From the NCBI GenBank assembly GCA_009746045.1, contig RPFO01000667.1, positions 806,721 to 870,720 of the forward strand: DNA of 64,000 bases. Reading direction: 5' to 3'. The translations under genes and the position numbers were made by a program. This DNA comes from Mesostigma viride (lineage: Eukaryota; Streptophyta; Mesostigmatophyceae; Mesostigmatales; Mesostigmataceae). The notes beneath the pieces were generated by a model that searched no databases, was not told where the DNA came from, and saw only the letters and a list, made by a program, of their open reading frames with translations. This document shows positions 34,005-48,000 of this stretch, in pieces (within the stretch, counting starts at the first letter, position 1; every line of letters starts with the position of its first letter).

Positions 34005-34487
34005 AGTTAGTCTCCATGCTTTGCTGTAGACTAAGTCTCAAAGGCATTGTGAATACAACGTATGAATAAGCCTTGTAAACCTACGTTGGTATGTGAATAT
34101 TAAATACCACGTGGGCTATGCAGATAGGAATGCTAGTCGAGTCGCATACGTTTCCCTAGATAGGTACTTTGGGTACTGGGGTACGTGACAGATGTCAGTA
34201 CCCAGTATACGTAGTGTCCTGTCATTGGACGGTACTAGAGTATCCTAGATAGGGACCATACTGCAGCGTGCATTGATCTGTGATCACACGATGCAGTGAC
34301 TAGACTGCTACCTGTCATCGTGCGGCCTCGCCGGGCCAACGGTCTGCACCCAACGGTCACTGGCGGCGCAGCCAGTGAGAGGAACGTTGATAGGGTAAAC
34401 CTATTTTCTAATGAACCAAGCAATTCATTGCTCTCAGCACACAGTGTTCTCAAGCATTCTGTTACGTCGTGCTTTCGTATTCTAACT
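34005..34487 (+). repeat. 5' LTR of the Copia-like element
   Basis: It is 483 bp and differs from the 3' LTR only at a handful of positions (for example cctcgccgggcc against cctcgggcc). That indicates a recent insertion compared with the old LTR at 33422. Confidence 0.92.
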
Positions 34488-34552
34488 TGAATTTTATCTG
34501 CTACCAATGGCTATCCAGAACAAGAACGTTTCTAAGAAGCTGAACTTTAACG

Positions 34553-36403
34553 ATGATGACGATCATTGGGCAGGATCCGATCCTGCCCATCGGCTCCGGA
34601 TCCGATCCTGCCGGGCGGATGCCCAAGGATAACAAACAGAAGCCGGCTGGGGATGCGGCTATTTCGAAGAAAAAGAAGAAAAACAAAAAGAACAACAATG
34701 TCTGCCAGGAGGAGGGGACGGCGGCCGCAAGGCCGACCGACCTACCCCCCTCCCCTGATGAGAAGCCGGAGGACGAGACGGTTCCCCCTCGGGGGACCGA
34801 CTTACCCTCGACTCCGGCGGCTGCACCAGCCGAAACCACGGCTGGAGCAGCCATGGCTGCGGAGCCCTCGGCGGTCAACCCCACCGAGGCTCCCCAGTTC
34901 GGCCCTCACTTGCCGACCTTACGGGAGCTCCTGCCCCGCCAGACGGCTTCTGTGGGGCCGGACGGGGCGATCACGTTTCGCCCCGCCACGTCCGATCTTC
35001 GTGTCCCCTTCGCCCAGGGGCACAATCATATCGAGCTAACGTTTGGGCGACCTTCTGCTGCCCTTCTTCGAAAGAAGAAGGAGATGGAAAGTGTAAAACT
35101 CGCACGGGTGGTGCGTAGACCCGTTGAGCCCATCGGAGGACAGCCAATGTCCGATGATGAGGTCTCGGATACTGTCAGTCTCCCCGACGGGGAGACTGAG
35201 ATAACCCTCACCCCAGCGCTCCTGGCGGTGGAGCAGGCCGCGCTGGTGGCCAACGAGGAACGCCGAGCGAGGCAGCGCGACCGAGAGGTCCGTCGCGAGA
35301 CGGCCTTTCGGCTCGCCGCCAAGCGGCAGGAATACGAGGAGGAGGCCGCCCGTCGCCTGGCAACCCACCAGGCGATGGCGGCGGCGTACCGCGAGGCAAC
35401 TCAGCGGCTACGCGACCTTCTACAAAATGCTGATTATCCGATGGAATACTCGGATGGTCAAGACCTGGCCGCGCTTGCACGGTCAGCCCATTTCAAGGCC
35501 ATGTCATCCATAACCCAATCAAGGGTAACGGAGGCCATATTGGCTAAGCATGGGGTGGTGGCTGAAGCTGCCTCCCCGCTGGAAGCCACCAAGGGACCCT
35601 CCCCTCCCCCACCCTTGCAGTACAAGGAAGGCCTGTTGGTCCTGGGCCAGAGGAAGGGAAAGAGCACGGACTTTGATGTCCGGGATGCTCTGATAATGGG
35701 CGACCCCCTCCCTGACATTCCTACGGATGAGGCGGCCTTTCAGGCTGCCCTAAAAGAACATGAAATTCGCAAGGAGATGAAAAGGCTCCAAAAGGAGGAG
35801 GCAGCGAGGAGAGCGCGCGCGGCGGCAGACACCCCTGCCCGCCCCTCCTCCGCTGGGGCTGGCCCTAGCGGGGTTCACCGGACCCCCCCGGCCTCCCCCC
35901 GGGCCCCCACGGCCCCCCCTCCACCTCCCCCACCACCCCAGGTTCGCCCTGTGGGTTGGGGCCCCCTCCCCACCCAGGGGGGGGTGCCAGGACCCCAGGA
36001 GGCCCTGGGGGGAGGTCCAGAGGTGCCCAGGGCACCCACCCAACCTGCTGAGGCCCCCCACAGGCCAGGGGACATACAAAAACAGCTAGCCATCCTACAG
36101 GCTCAGCTGGCCTCATTGCAAGATCAACAGTTAACAGCTAACCAGCTGCAAACTGTGGAGGGCCTGCGCGCCCTCATGTCCAGGTACGAGCGTGGTACCA
36201 TCAACCTGGACCCCGCTCGACTCCAGCATGCCACCGATGTCTTCTTGAGCCGGGCGAACCCCCCTCCAACAGGTGTGTATAACCCACACAAAAAGGAATC
36301 AAAGATCAATATTGCTGGTTTACCTGAGGGACATACCATTGAACAAGCCAAACAGTTTGTCTTTGCTCTGGAGTATGGGATGGAAGGCCTAAACCTTAGT
36401 TAG
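34553..36403 (+). CDS. Gag-like protein of the Copia-like element, N-terminal part
   Basis: The open frame is 616 codons. It is Lys-rich near the start (ISKKKKKNKKNN), followed by a charged, probably coiled-coil segment (ERRARQRDREVRRETAFRLA) and Pro-rich linkers. The ancestral start seems to be the ATG at 34507 (MAIQNKNVSKKLNF), matching the old element. A duplicated ggatccgatcctgcc block at 34574-34608 puts that start out of frame, leaving ATG 34553. The frame closes at 36403, where the downstream capsid-like sequence (FKALRASSTFHQSS...LKQLVLTNNHMEAVERF) continues in another frame to about 36750. Confidence 0.75.
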   Translation: MMTIIGQDPILPIGSGSDPAGRMPKDNKQKPAGDAAISKKKKKNKKNNNVCQEEGTAAARPTDLPPSPDEKPEDETVPPRGTDLPSTPAAAPAETTAGAAMAAEPSAVNPTEAPQFGPHLPTLRELLPRQTASVGPDGAITFRPATSDLRVPFAQGHNHIELTFGRPSAALLRKKKEMESVKLARVVRRPVEPIGGQPMSDDEVSDTVSLPDGETEITLTPALLAVEQAALVANEERRARQRDREVRRETAFRLAAKRQEYEEEAARRLATHQAMAAAYREATQRLRDLLQNADYPMEYSDGQDLAALARSAHFKAMSSITQSRVTEAILAKHGVVAEAASPLEATKGPSPPPPLQYKEGLLVLGQRKGKSTDFDVRDALIMGDPLPDIPTDEAAFQAALKEHEIRKEMKRLQKEEAARRARAAADTPARPSSAGAGPSGVHRTPPASPRAPTAPPPPPPPPQVRPVGWGPLPTQGGVPGPQEALGGGPEVPRAPTQPAEAPHRPGDIQKQLAILQAQLASLQDQQLTANQLQTVEGLRALMSRYERGTINLDPARLQHATDVFLSRANPPPTGVYNPHKKESKINIAGLPEGHTIEQAKQFVFALEYGMEGLNLS

Positions 36404-38338
<1,935 letters not shown>

Positions 38339-38349
<11 letters not shown>

Positions 38350-39250
38350 AACAGTGGCTGAGGAACTGGCCAGACGGCTGGGGGGTAGTAGCATGGGAAA
38401 ACCACTCAGGAATGCAGTAAAACTGGCTAGACAACACTGTCAAGAATGTCAGTTTAACAGCCCCAAACCTCAAAAATGGCATACTGCAACTCCTTCCACC
38501 ACTAGAGGCATGATAGTGGGGGATGTGATGCACATCAACAAAGATGTCCAACCCTACCTGATCCTAAAAGATTCATGGTCCAGGTTCACAGTAATGGAAC
38601 CCCTACCTGGCATGTCTGCAGGGCAGCTACGTGTTGCACTCATGATTGCTTTACCCAGATTCTACCCAGTTGACAGAATTTTGCTTGATCAACAATTTTC
38701 TTGTCTGACTGACCTGGAAGGGTGTGAAGCAATAGAGATTGCTGGGCTGGAAGATCATGAGGGTCAGGGGGTCATTGAAAGAACCATCAGATCTGTCAAA
38801 ACCCTACTAGCCAAAAATCCCTCCAAGGATGCTACGTACTTCAGGGGTCTATTGTGACAGGGCACTCTGGTACACGTCATGAAATGTGCACAACCCTAAA
38901 CATGAGACCTGTCTTGCATGCCAAGTGGGGTGAAGTAATCCCAGCAGGACTGCAGGCAGGTGTATATCCCCCAGAGGTGATAGCACTGTACAACACTGCA
39001 CGTGCACAAACCTCAGCAAAACTGGCAGAAAAAGATAAAACCCATCCCAGGCCAGTATTCCAAAAAGGTGATCAAGTCCTCTATTATACAAGGAAAACAG
39101 CTTTGGTATAAGGTTGGAACTTGGCTAGGTCCAGTTACCATCCGTGGATTTACCAAAAACAGCAAGACCGTGGAGGTCAAGCACAATATCGATGGGAAGC
39201 GTCACAGGGTGAGCTGTCATAGAATTAAGAAGTATTATTCTCCCATGGCA
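38339..39250 (+). pseudogene. Integrase region
   Basis: In the frame of 38339 a zinc-binding-type start (H...H upstream, CQECQ) is followed by a DDE core: VGDVMHI, YLILKDSWSRF, DRILLDQQFS and GVIERTIRSVK. That matches the Asp, Asp and Glu blocks of retroviral-type integrases. The frame ends at 38857. The C-terminal part continues in two other frames: FQKGDQVLYYTRK, then WLGPVTIRGF...RHRVSCHRIKKYYSP, like the C-terminal domain of LTR integrases (GPF/Y-like). The gene is interrupted by at least two frame changes. Confidence 0.75.
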
Positions 39251-39420
39251 GACGTGCCTGGGGAAGAGTCTTTAAGCATGGACTCACTACTTCTATCTGG
39301 CAACTCCAGCATGCCCAGCAGTAGCCCTGAGCCACCAATTACTGCTGTTGACAGCACCACAGCACCCTCTGTGAACCCTTCCACCCTCAGTGAAGCCAGG
39401 CCCACTTCACAACCTGGGGA

Positions 39421-40338
39421 TTGCTTAACCAGGCACGAGGTAGCTGGGTTGGAAGCATTAGCTCAGCCCCAAGGCACGAACCTGTCTGCCAAACCTCCCG
39501 CTCTGAGGTCAAATTGGCAGTCGCCTTGCAAGCATTACACAGGTCACATAAGCAACAAGCTGCTGTGGCCGAAGGGCTGGCAAAAGTCTCAGCTGTGTGC
39601 ACTAGTCAGGACCCCTGGACCCTGGCAATAGACACTCAGGCACAGGTCAGTGTGATCAGTGCACAAGCCATCCCTGGTCTTGAGATTGCACCTTCATTTT
39701 GGGCACGGGTGCAGGATTTCTCAGGCCAAAGCTCACTGGATGTAGTGGGACAAGTGATGCTCCCTATACTTGGTATTCAGACACCCTTCCAGGTGGTGGA
39801 GGGGTACTCTGGTAACACCTTGTTGGGGGAACCTTTTGTATCCTATCCTGGGGTGCTTATCTCAGCTAATGAGCTCAGTGTCACAGGGGTGGGTGCAGTT
39901 CCTCTGGACCACTTTAAAATCCCTCTCTCCAGTATTGTCCCTGGTATGGATGCTGTCATCAAGGCAGTCAACACTCAGTATGCACCAGGGGAGATCCCTG
40001 ATCTGGACAAGTTAGTGCACAGCCAGTTCCTCCATCCCTCAGCCTTTGGGCTGGGTAAGTGGGACATAGCCATGCACTCACCCCACCAAATCTCCCACGT
40101 CATACAAGAATGCAAAACACAAAAAGGGTTTACCAAGTGGCTGATGGCCATTGTCCACCAAGCCAGGCAGGAATGGGTCCTGCCCAACCCCAAAAACCCT
40201 CAATACAAACCTCCTGTCACCCCTTCATGGGACGTGCCAGAGGGAGCCAAAAAGCTCAGATTAAAATTTGTTCTCAAACAAAAACCACAAAAAGTGGGCT
40301 CCCCAATTTCCATGCCAGACCATGTGTCACAGAATTAA
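39421..40338 (+). pseudogene. Aspartic-protease-like domain and linker to RT
   Basis: The open frame contains WTLAIDTQAQVSVISAQ followed about 60 residues later by NTLLGEPFV. This fits the D-T/S-G-A ... I/L-L-G pattern of retroviral aspartic proteases, except that the active-site Gly is Gln (DTQA). It lies between the integrase region and the RT, whereas Copia elements normally have protease before integrase. The last third (VLPNPKNPQYKPPVTPSWD) leads into the RT. Alternative: a non-protease spacer that resembles the motif by chance. Confidence 0.5.
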
Positions 40339-40429
40339 AGGGGACCTCCACACTGCCAAAAGGGGAAACATACACACCTGGGCTGCAACAAACCTCACTC
40401 AGGATCATGCTCTCCCTCTTCCTCCACAA

Positions 40430-41130
40430 CCTCAATGCAGGCCAAGACTATGTCTGCAAAGCCACTGATATTAAAAGGGCCTTCCTCAGGGGGGACCCAG
40501 AAAAGGCTGAATCTGTGTGGAAAGGGAAGGTGTACGTGGTAGACACCCCAGCTGTGTGGAAACCTTACATTGATGAGCCCCACCTTATTATCAACATTGG
40601 GGTGGAAGGGCTTGTCAGTGCCCCCAAAATTTTCAGAGACTCAGCATGCAGAGGAAGTATTCAAAAAGCTCAAGGCCACGTATGATGACCTGGACCCTTG
40701 CTTTTTTGTTGTACCCACCCCCTCTGGACTGCTGCTCTTTGTGTGGCATGGAGATGACCAACTCATTTGTGGGCCTAGAGCTGAGGTGGAAAAATTTATT
40801 CAGAAGGTCCAGGAATCATATGAGATTGGCAAACAGGTGGAATTGAGCACAACCCCCATCCAGTTCTGTGGCATCATGTTGCAGCTGCACAAGCAGCAGG
40901 ATCAGTGGGTCTGCTCTCTCTCTCCTCCTGCAGAATATATTCAAGATTGTCTAGATCTGCTGCACCACACCTGCCTCCCCTTACACATGTGTGCCACTGT
41001 TCAGGGCGAATTGGGGTGGTGGTCAGCCATCTGTGGGGCTCCATTAGCTGTCATCAGCAGGGTCACCCATGATGTTCTAGTCAAAATAAAATGCAGTCAC
41101 ATCAGGAAGTTGGTCAATTCTGATCAGACA
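40430..41130 (+). pseudogene. Copia-type reverse transcriptase, frameshifted
   Basis: Motif A is YVCKATDIKRAFLRGD. A GLVSAP block follows, then a frame change near 40635, then KLKATYDDLDPCFF and LLFVWHGDDQLICG, where the catalytic YVDD box reads HGDD. FCGIMLQLHK and GELGWWSAICGAP follow. These correspond in order to Copia RT blocks. With the frameshift and the altered catalytic box the RT is unlikely to work as written. Confidence 0.75.
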
Positions 41131-41131
41131 C

Positions 41132-41313
41132 TCCGCAAAGGTGAAAACCTTTGCGTTCAGTGCCAGGCCGCGGAAAACGCGGAAAACGCGATCTGCAAAT
41201 GAATCCGACCGGAATCGAACTGGGGACCTCTCGCACCAATTTTGCTGACTATAGGACGGACGTCTCCGGATACCATGGCATCGCCAACTTACACCTACAG
41301 TCATCCGCAAAAG
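41132..41313 (-). mobile_element. SINE-like insertion with tRNA-type A and B boxes
   Basis: An insert of about 165-180 bp interrupts pol between RT and RNase H. It is flanked by tccgcaaag (41132-41140) and tccgcaaaag (41304-41313), a probable target-site duplication. On the minus strand it carries an A-box-like TAGTCAGCAAAATTGG and a B box GTTCGATTCC about 20 nt later, as in a tRNA-derived RNA polymerase III promoter. I could not fold it into a full cloverleaf: the anticodon arm seems missing. A perfect CGCAAAGG/CCTTTGCG hairpin lies at 41135-41156. Confidence 0.55.
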
Positions 41314-41375
41314 TTCTCCTGTCCGGGGAGTGATGCAAGCCTTTCGGATTTGGTACTAGATAAATCACTCGAGTC

Positions 41376-41945
41376 TTGGTCAATGACTGCCCCCCCCTCA
41401 TCCTCCATGGCCTGAATCTGATGGAAGACATCCACATCCACAGTGTCATGGACAGCTCCATGGAGAGCAGAACAATCAATCAGATGGGGGCACGGGAATC
41501 AGGGCTGTTTTTTCTCACCAACAGGTCAGATTACATGTCCCTCACTTCCTGGTACAGCAGGCTACACCGCAGAAAACCTGGCAGCAGCAACTCAGCTGAA
41601 TGTCGTGCTGTGGTGTCTGCTGCATTGCATGCTCGTTCCCTGCAGCACATGCTCACCTGGCTACAAACCCAGGCAGGCAGCACATGCAATGTCATCTCAC
41701 ATCTCTATACTGACAGCTACTCTGTGATCAGTTTTCTAACCAAGAAATCTGTTTCTGCTGCTGTCCACACTGACCTGGATTGGGTGATCCTCAAACAGGA
41801 GGCAACCTACTTCTCCAGCTGGCATCATGTGGAAGATGAAGAAAACCCAGCAGATGCCTTAACCAAGCTGAGGGATGCAGCTGGTCCACAATACCAGTTA
41901 CTGTTTGACAATATGAATTCCTATGGTATCCGTGTCAGTGTCTGA
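41376..41945 (+). CDS. Copia-type RNase H (C-terminal pol fragment)
   Basis: The open frame to the TGA at 41943 contains an Asp at SVMDSS, Glu at NSAECRAVV, Asp at LYTDSYSVI and ENPADALTK. This is the order and spacing of the D-E-D-D residues of Copia RNase H. The start is arbitrary because the frame is detached from RT by the SINE-like insertion and frame changes. Confidence 0.75.
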   Translation: MVNDCPPLILHGLNLMEDIHIHSVMDSSMESRTINQMGARESGLFFLTNRSDYMSLTSWYSRLHRRKPGSSNSAECRAVVSAALHARSLQHMLTWLQTQAGSTCNVISHLYTDSYSVISFLTKKSVSAAVHTDLDWVILKQEATYFSSWHHVEDEENPADALTKLRDAAGPQYQLLFDNMNSYGIRVSV

Positions 41946-42329
41946 ATAAATGAACGGCCATAGCTCAGTACACAACCACCACACCCCCCTACCACAGCGA
42001 TAGCTGCTGGGCGCCATAAAATTCAACACATTTGCTGTGGGGTGTGAGTGCTGACTAGGTCAGATTTCTATCCATTTGAAGCTTGAGGGCACAAGCCTTA
42101 CAAGTGTACACTTACTTAATGTGTGCTCCAATAACTGGCCAAACCAGCCAGCTGTGTACACCTTCTTTCATGTGCAATTTAACACCTGGCCAGAACAGCC
42201 AGCTGTAACCAACCAGGTGGCTCAACCAGCCATGTCTCTTTTGTACCCCTAATCAACTTAAAAACAATAACAATAATGTTGGGGCCGGTGCAGACCTGCA
42301 TTAAGAAATAAATAATAAAACAATACTGG

Positions 42330-42808
42330 AGTTAGTCTCCATGCTTTGCTGTAGACTAAGTCTCAAAGGCATTGTGAATACAACGTATGAATAAGCCTTG
42401 TAAACCTACGTTGGTATGTGAAAATAAATACCACGTGGGCTATGCAGATAGGAATGCTAGTCGAGTCGCATACGTTTCCCTAGATAGGTACTTTGGGTAC
42501 TGGGGTACGTGACAGATGTCAGTACCCAGTATACGTAGTGTCCTGTCATTGGACGATACTAGAGTATCCTAGATAGGGACCGTACTGCAGCGTGCATTGA
42601 TCTGTGATCACACGATGCAGTGACTAGACTGCTACCTATCATCGTGCGGCCTCGGGCCAACGGTCTGCACCCAACGGTCACTGGCGGCGCAGCCAGTGAG
42701 AGGAACGTTGATAGGGTAAACCTATTTTCTAATGAACCAAGCAATTCATTGCTCTCAGCACACAGTGTTCTCAAGCATTCTGTTACGTCGTGCTTTCGTA
42801 TTCTAACT
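42330..42808 (+). repeat. 3' LTR of the Copia-like element
   Basis: It is 479 bp, begins AGTTAG and ends CTAACT. It is followed directly by the target-site duplication gaggc and then by the continuation of the old gag. Confidence 0.92.
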
Positions 42809-42885
42809 GAGGCTGCCTAAGGAAAACAAGAAGCCGGCCGGCTGGCGATGCGACTATCTCGAAAAAGAAAAAGAAAGGGTAGTTG

Positions 42886-43009
42886 TCTGAGAGGAAAGAT
42901 GACGCGAAGGCCGCGGGAGCCGCGTGGCTATCTCTAGGTAGACCTGCATGGAGGGAGACAGAGGGTAACAAGAAAGGTTGATAGGGAAATCACCGCACAT
43001 ATACACACA

Positions 43010-43065
<56 letters not shown>

Positions 43066-43480
43066 ACCACGACCAACACAAACAACCAAAACTAAGAAGG
43101 AAAAGAGGGAACGCATACACACATACACTAAGGGGCTAATAAAAGAATAAGTAAGGAGTATACATTACAAAGGGAAAAGAAAAAAGAGAAAGACAGAAAG
43201 AAAAAAGAAAGGAAAATGTATAAGGTAATAATACGAACAAAAATAAATAAAAACACAGTAAAGAGTAATCTAAATAAATAAAAACAAAAATGGAATAAAG
43301 GAAGGTCATTGCTGGGATGTCGGTGGTGAGGCACAGGCGATGTTGGAGTATGTGTGCCGTGTTTTCCCTAGTATCCGCAACCTTTCTTGTTACCCTCTGT
43401 CTCCCTCCATGCAGGTCTACCTAGAGATAGCCACGCGGCTCCCGCGGCCTTCGCGTCTTTCCTCTCAGACAACTACCCTA
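42886..43480. repeat. Inverted repeat (arms about 100 bp) around an L1-like 3' fragment
   Basis: 42886-42986 and 43374-43480 are reverse complements of each other (shared ggtagttgtctgagaggaaa core). Between them lies a (AC)n run (43015-43063) and the minus-strand counterpart of 33230-33370. A second pair, 43487-43540 and 43603-43660, is also inverted. The arms belong to dispersed repeat R. Confidence 0.7.
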
Positions 43481-43662
43481 GTAGTCCTTCCACGGCGTTC
43501 CGGGTCGGATCGCCATGCGTCCATGCATACTTGTCTCACTAATTCATATATATCATTGGTTGTCTCCTTGATATTATGAAGTCATGAGACAATGACCGAC
43601 TATATGAAGTGATCATGAGACAACTATGCCTGGACGCATGGCGATCCAACGCCGTGGAAGGT

Positions 43663-45064
43663 ACCGACTAAGGGAACTAGTCGGTTCATGTCCGGAGCCG
43701 GAGCCCGGAGGAAAGATGACGCGATAGATTATATACTAGTACTAGAGCGCTTTGTGGCCTGCCCACTTCAGCTTGTGGCACATGGCAGTGAGAGAACTGC
43801 AAAGTGCTGAGCTGGAGCGCCCTCCCTCCTCGTTGTGCATAGGGATTGAAGGTTCCTTAACTCTGTAATGGCACCCGGGCAGTTGCGTGTTTTTAAATTA
43901 TCACTCATCAGTCATCACATCATCGGCCAATACCTTACATCCCGACCGGCCGGCTGTCTTCACTTGGCAAAAGCGGATGCCGGGGGAAATAATATTGCGA
44001 GAATCCCGGCGAACCGTCACTGTGTGTATGCACTTGGATTCAGACCATGCCGACAAAAGTCAAAGGTTGAGAATGCCAGGTGTCATGCACGGCAGCTTGT
44101 TCGTTGCCCACAGTCAAGCTATCTATCTACCTATCTACCTACCTACATTAAAGACCATTAAATACATTAAAGACCATCGGACATCCTGTGGCCAGTCAAA
44201 ACGGATGGATGCGAACGACGCCACGCGCAAGGGCAACCCGTCGTCAGTCGTGGAGCTTATTCCATATATATTAATAATATAATTACTATATATGCACGAC
44301 GGCATGCGCAGCTCGGAACCTGACCACTAGGTAGTGACCAGCCTGAATCTTTCCTACCGCGGAGGGACGGAATTCCAGCGGGTACGGAAAATCCGAAAAA
44401 AACGATCTCTGTCGTCACTGCCACTCAGTACATTGTACGCTGTACACACAACGTCCACAGCATCGAGTATCCGACTAATCCGAGCCCTTTTTTACCGTAG
44501 TAAGCTCCACACCAGGAAGTGCATCATCGTCTACATCTGTCCCTGCATGAGGTAATGACCTGGAAGTGAGCTAGAACAGCTTGGCGTAACATTTAAGAGA
44601 ATTTTATTACAGTTACACCGTCGTACAGTTTGACCCGGGCATGGCGGCAAGCGATTCGCCCGGTCTAAGTGTACGGGCCGGTGTAAATGACTCGTGAGGT
44701 CTGATGCAGGCGTGGTATTCGGAGCATTGGCACAGGATAGGTGCCATTTTTCGAGTTGTCACGCATGAAATTCCCGCTTGTGTGCGCCTCCATCCTGTCG
44801 AATTCGCATGCGCATGTCAGTCGTCTAGGAGCATGCGCTAGACAGGTGCACATCATGCTACTGAATGGGTTTTGCCAGAAGACCTGCTGGCAAAGGTATT
44901 CTGGCACGTAGAGGGAAAGTATATTCCCGGTTGTCCATGCCCAGGGAAGCAGTTCTGTGTTCCTTGCCTGACGGCTCCTGCTGGGGGTTAAGCCTCAGCA
45001 AAGTTTATATCGGTTTCCAGGATCCAGAGATGACTGGAGGCACCAATTCCTGCGACGCAGCCCA
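43663..45064. other. No gene seen upstream of the cyclase gene
   Basis: There is no convincing coding sequence or recognisable repeat array apart from short R fragments (about 43715). The part next to 45065 must hold the promoter and 5' UTR of the cyclase-type receptor gene. No core promoter motif can be assigned with confidence. Confidence 0.4.
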
Positions 45065-48000
45065 ATGAGATGCCACCTAGCTTTCTTCTTGTGTGTCGTT
45101 TTGGCCGGATTAAAGCTAGGAATCGCAAGGGCGCCGTGCCCATGCGACATCTGCCCATGCTTCTGCGAATGCGTGGACCGGTCGGACATTCGCCTCGCCC
45201 TGGTCATGCACCACCGGGAGGACGACCGCAAGGCGGGGTTCCAGCTGATCGCCGGCGCGACGCAGGCGGCCAGAGACCGGAACGTGAACCTCCAAGTCTA
45301 CGCTCACGATGAGCAGTTCCGGGTGGGCGAAACACTGTCATGACAACTTGCCACGTGGTTTTATTTATTTATTTATTTATTGCTCAAAATTGCCTCTTTC
45401 GCGTGCGGTGCTTGGGGTGGGTTTATCGGTCCCAACTCAGCAAATTTGCCATGCTTTTATCTCTATATATTTGTCGTAGCTTCGCACATTCCTTATAGCG
45501 AGGGCAACCCAGGGCAGGTTTGGTACCCTGGGTATCCCCTAAACCCCTCAGGCCCCGGGGGAGGCCTGTATATGTTCTCCCAAACCCGCCTACGAGGCGG
45601 CTCCGCGGCATCCGCTGTGTATCAGCCTACTTCTTGCCGCATTGCACCCACAGTCGGGCCTGCACGTTTATGCGGAGGGAGTCCTCTGTGGCAGGCCCGC
45701 TTGAGGCATCGAGAGAAGCTTGTCAAGGGCGCCCTCCTCCTTCTCGTCGTGTATAGGGGTTGAAGGTTCCTTTGTTAGTACCCACTAACGCAGTAACTGC
45801 TTTTAATTAATTGGTCCCTGGGGCCCTAGCTTGGGCCTACCGATGCCCAGGATTGGCGTGGAGTTGTTTGCGTGCGCATGCAAGAATCCATACGGTGATT
45901 CTGCAAGGCCCGTGCGCTAGTTTTTGTATGACTTGTATTGGTGTACCACTCATACCATTCATTGACATAGTCTCTCCCAGCTGGTTTATCACGAATGTGA
46001 GTGCTCCGTCGTCCTCCAATGGGGACACGTCACTGATTGCTTTAATTAATTATCACGAATATAACCTAGTTTTGTTGCCTAGGATCGTGCTGCTTCAAAA
46101 ATTTAGCATATGTAAGGCCACGCTGCAGTATTGACACCTATTAATATTTGGGCATTCTCATTTGGTGGTCCTTCCTCCCCGCTTTGCCCCTGCTTTGCTC
46201 CCCACCCACCCCCTCTCCCCCCCTCCCCCCTTCTCCCTCCTGCCTTTGGCGTGCCCTTGCAATTTGTCAAGCTAATATCATCGTATATAATACTATAGGA
46301 CCCAGTCATCATTGATATCCATGTAGCTAATATCATCGTATATAATACTATAGGACCCAGTCATCATTGACATCCATGTAGCTAATATCATCGTATAGTT
46401 AATACTATAGGACCCAGTCATCATTGATATCCATGGAGCTAGTATCATCGTATGTAATACTATAGGACCCAGTCATCATTGATATCCATGTAGCTAATAT
46501 CATTGTATATAATACTATAGGACCCGATCATCATTGATATCCATGTAGCTAATATCATCGTATATAATACTATAGGACCCAGTCATCATTGATATCCATG
46601 TAGCTAATATCATCGTATATAATACTATAGGACCCAGTCATCATTGATATCCATGTAGCTAATATCATCGTATATAATACTATAGGACCCAGTCATCATT
46701 GATATCCATGTAGCTAATATCATCGTATGTAATACTGTAGGACCCAGTCATCATGGATATCCATGTAGCTAATATCATCGTATATAATACTATAGGACCC
46801 GATCATCATATCCATGTAGCTAATATCATCGTGTATAATACTATAGGACCCAGTCATCATTGATATCCATGTAGCTAATATCATCGTATATAATACTATA
46901 GGACCCAGTCATCATCGATATCCATGTAGCTAATATCATCGTATATAATACTATAGGACCCACTGAGTCATCATTGATATCCATGTAGCTAATATCATCG
47001 TATATAATACTATAGGACCCAGTCATCATTGATATCCATGTAGCTAATATCATCGTATATAATACTATAGGACCCAGTCATCATCGATATCCATGTAGCT
47101 AATATCATCGTATATAATACTATAGGACCCAGTCATCATTGATATCCATGTAGCTAATATCATCATACTACTATGTAATACTATAGGACCCAGTCATCAT
47201 TGATATCCATGTAGCTAATATCATCGTATATAATACTATAGGACCCAGTCATCATTGATATCCATGTAGCTAATATCATCGTATATAATACTATAGGACC
47301 CAGTCATCATCGATATCCATGTAGCTAATATCATCGTGTATAATACTATAGGGCCCAGTCATCATTGATATCCATGTAGCTAATATCATCGTATATAATA
47401 CTATAGGACCCAGTCATCATTGATATCCATGTAGCTAATATCATCGTGTATAGTACTATAGGACCCAGTCATCATCGATATCCATGTAGCTAATATCATC
47501 GTGTATAATACTATAGGACCCAGTCATCATTGATATCCATGGAGCTAATATCATCGTACTACTATGTAATACTATAGGACCCAGCCATCATTGATATCCA
47601 TGTAGCTAATATCATCGTATATAATACTATAGGACCCAGTCATCATTGATATCCATGTAGCTAATATCATCGTGTATAGTACTATAGGACCCAGTCATCA
47701 TTTGTATCCATGTTTATCCTGTTCCTGTCTGGGGAGGGATGCGTGGAAGATGGGGGAAATGCAGTATGCCATCGGGGGTAGGCATGGCATACTTGTTGTT
47801 ACAGGGGAAAGATAGGGAGAAGCCGTATGCCATTGGGGGTGGGGTCGACAGGGGGGGTGGGCAGGGCATAACCCCCCCTGAGAAATACATAGCTATAGGG
47901 TGGGCACGGCATACCCCCCGGGTGAGAAAATGCTAGGGTGGGCACGGCATACCCCCCGGGTGAGATAATACCCCCCTGTGTAATGTGTAGTCCCTTGTTT

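Noticed and set aside
41185-41275. Complete tRNA gene in the insert within pol
   Set aside because: A and B box-like motifs are present, but the spacing leaves no anticodon arm and the T stem pairs poorly, so only a tRNA-derived sequence is claimed.
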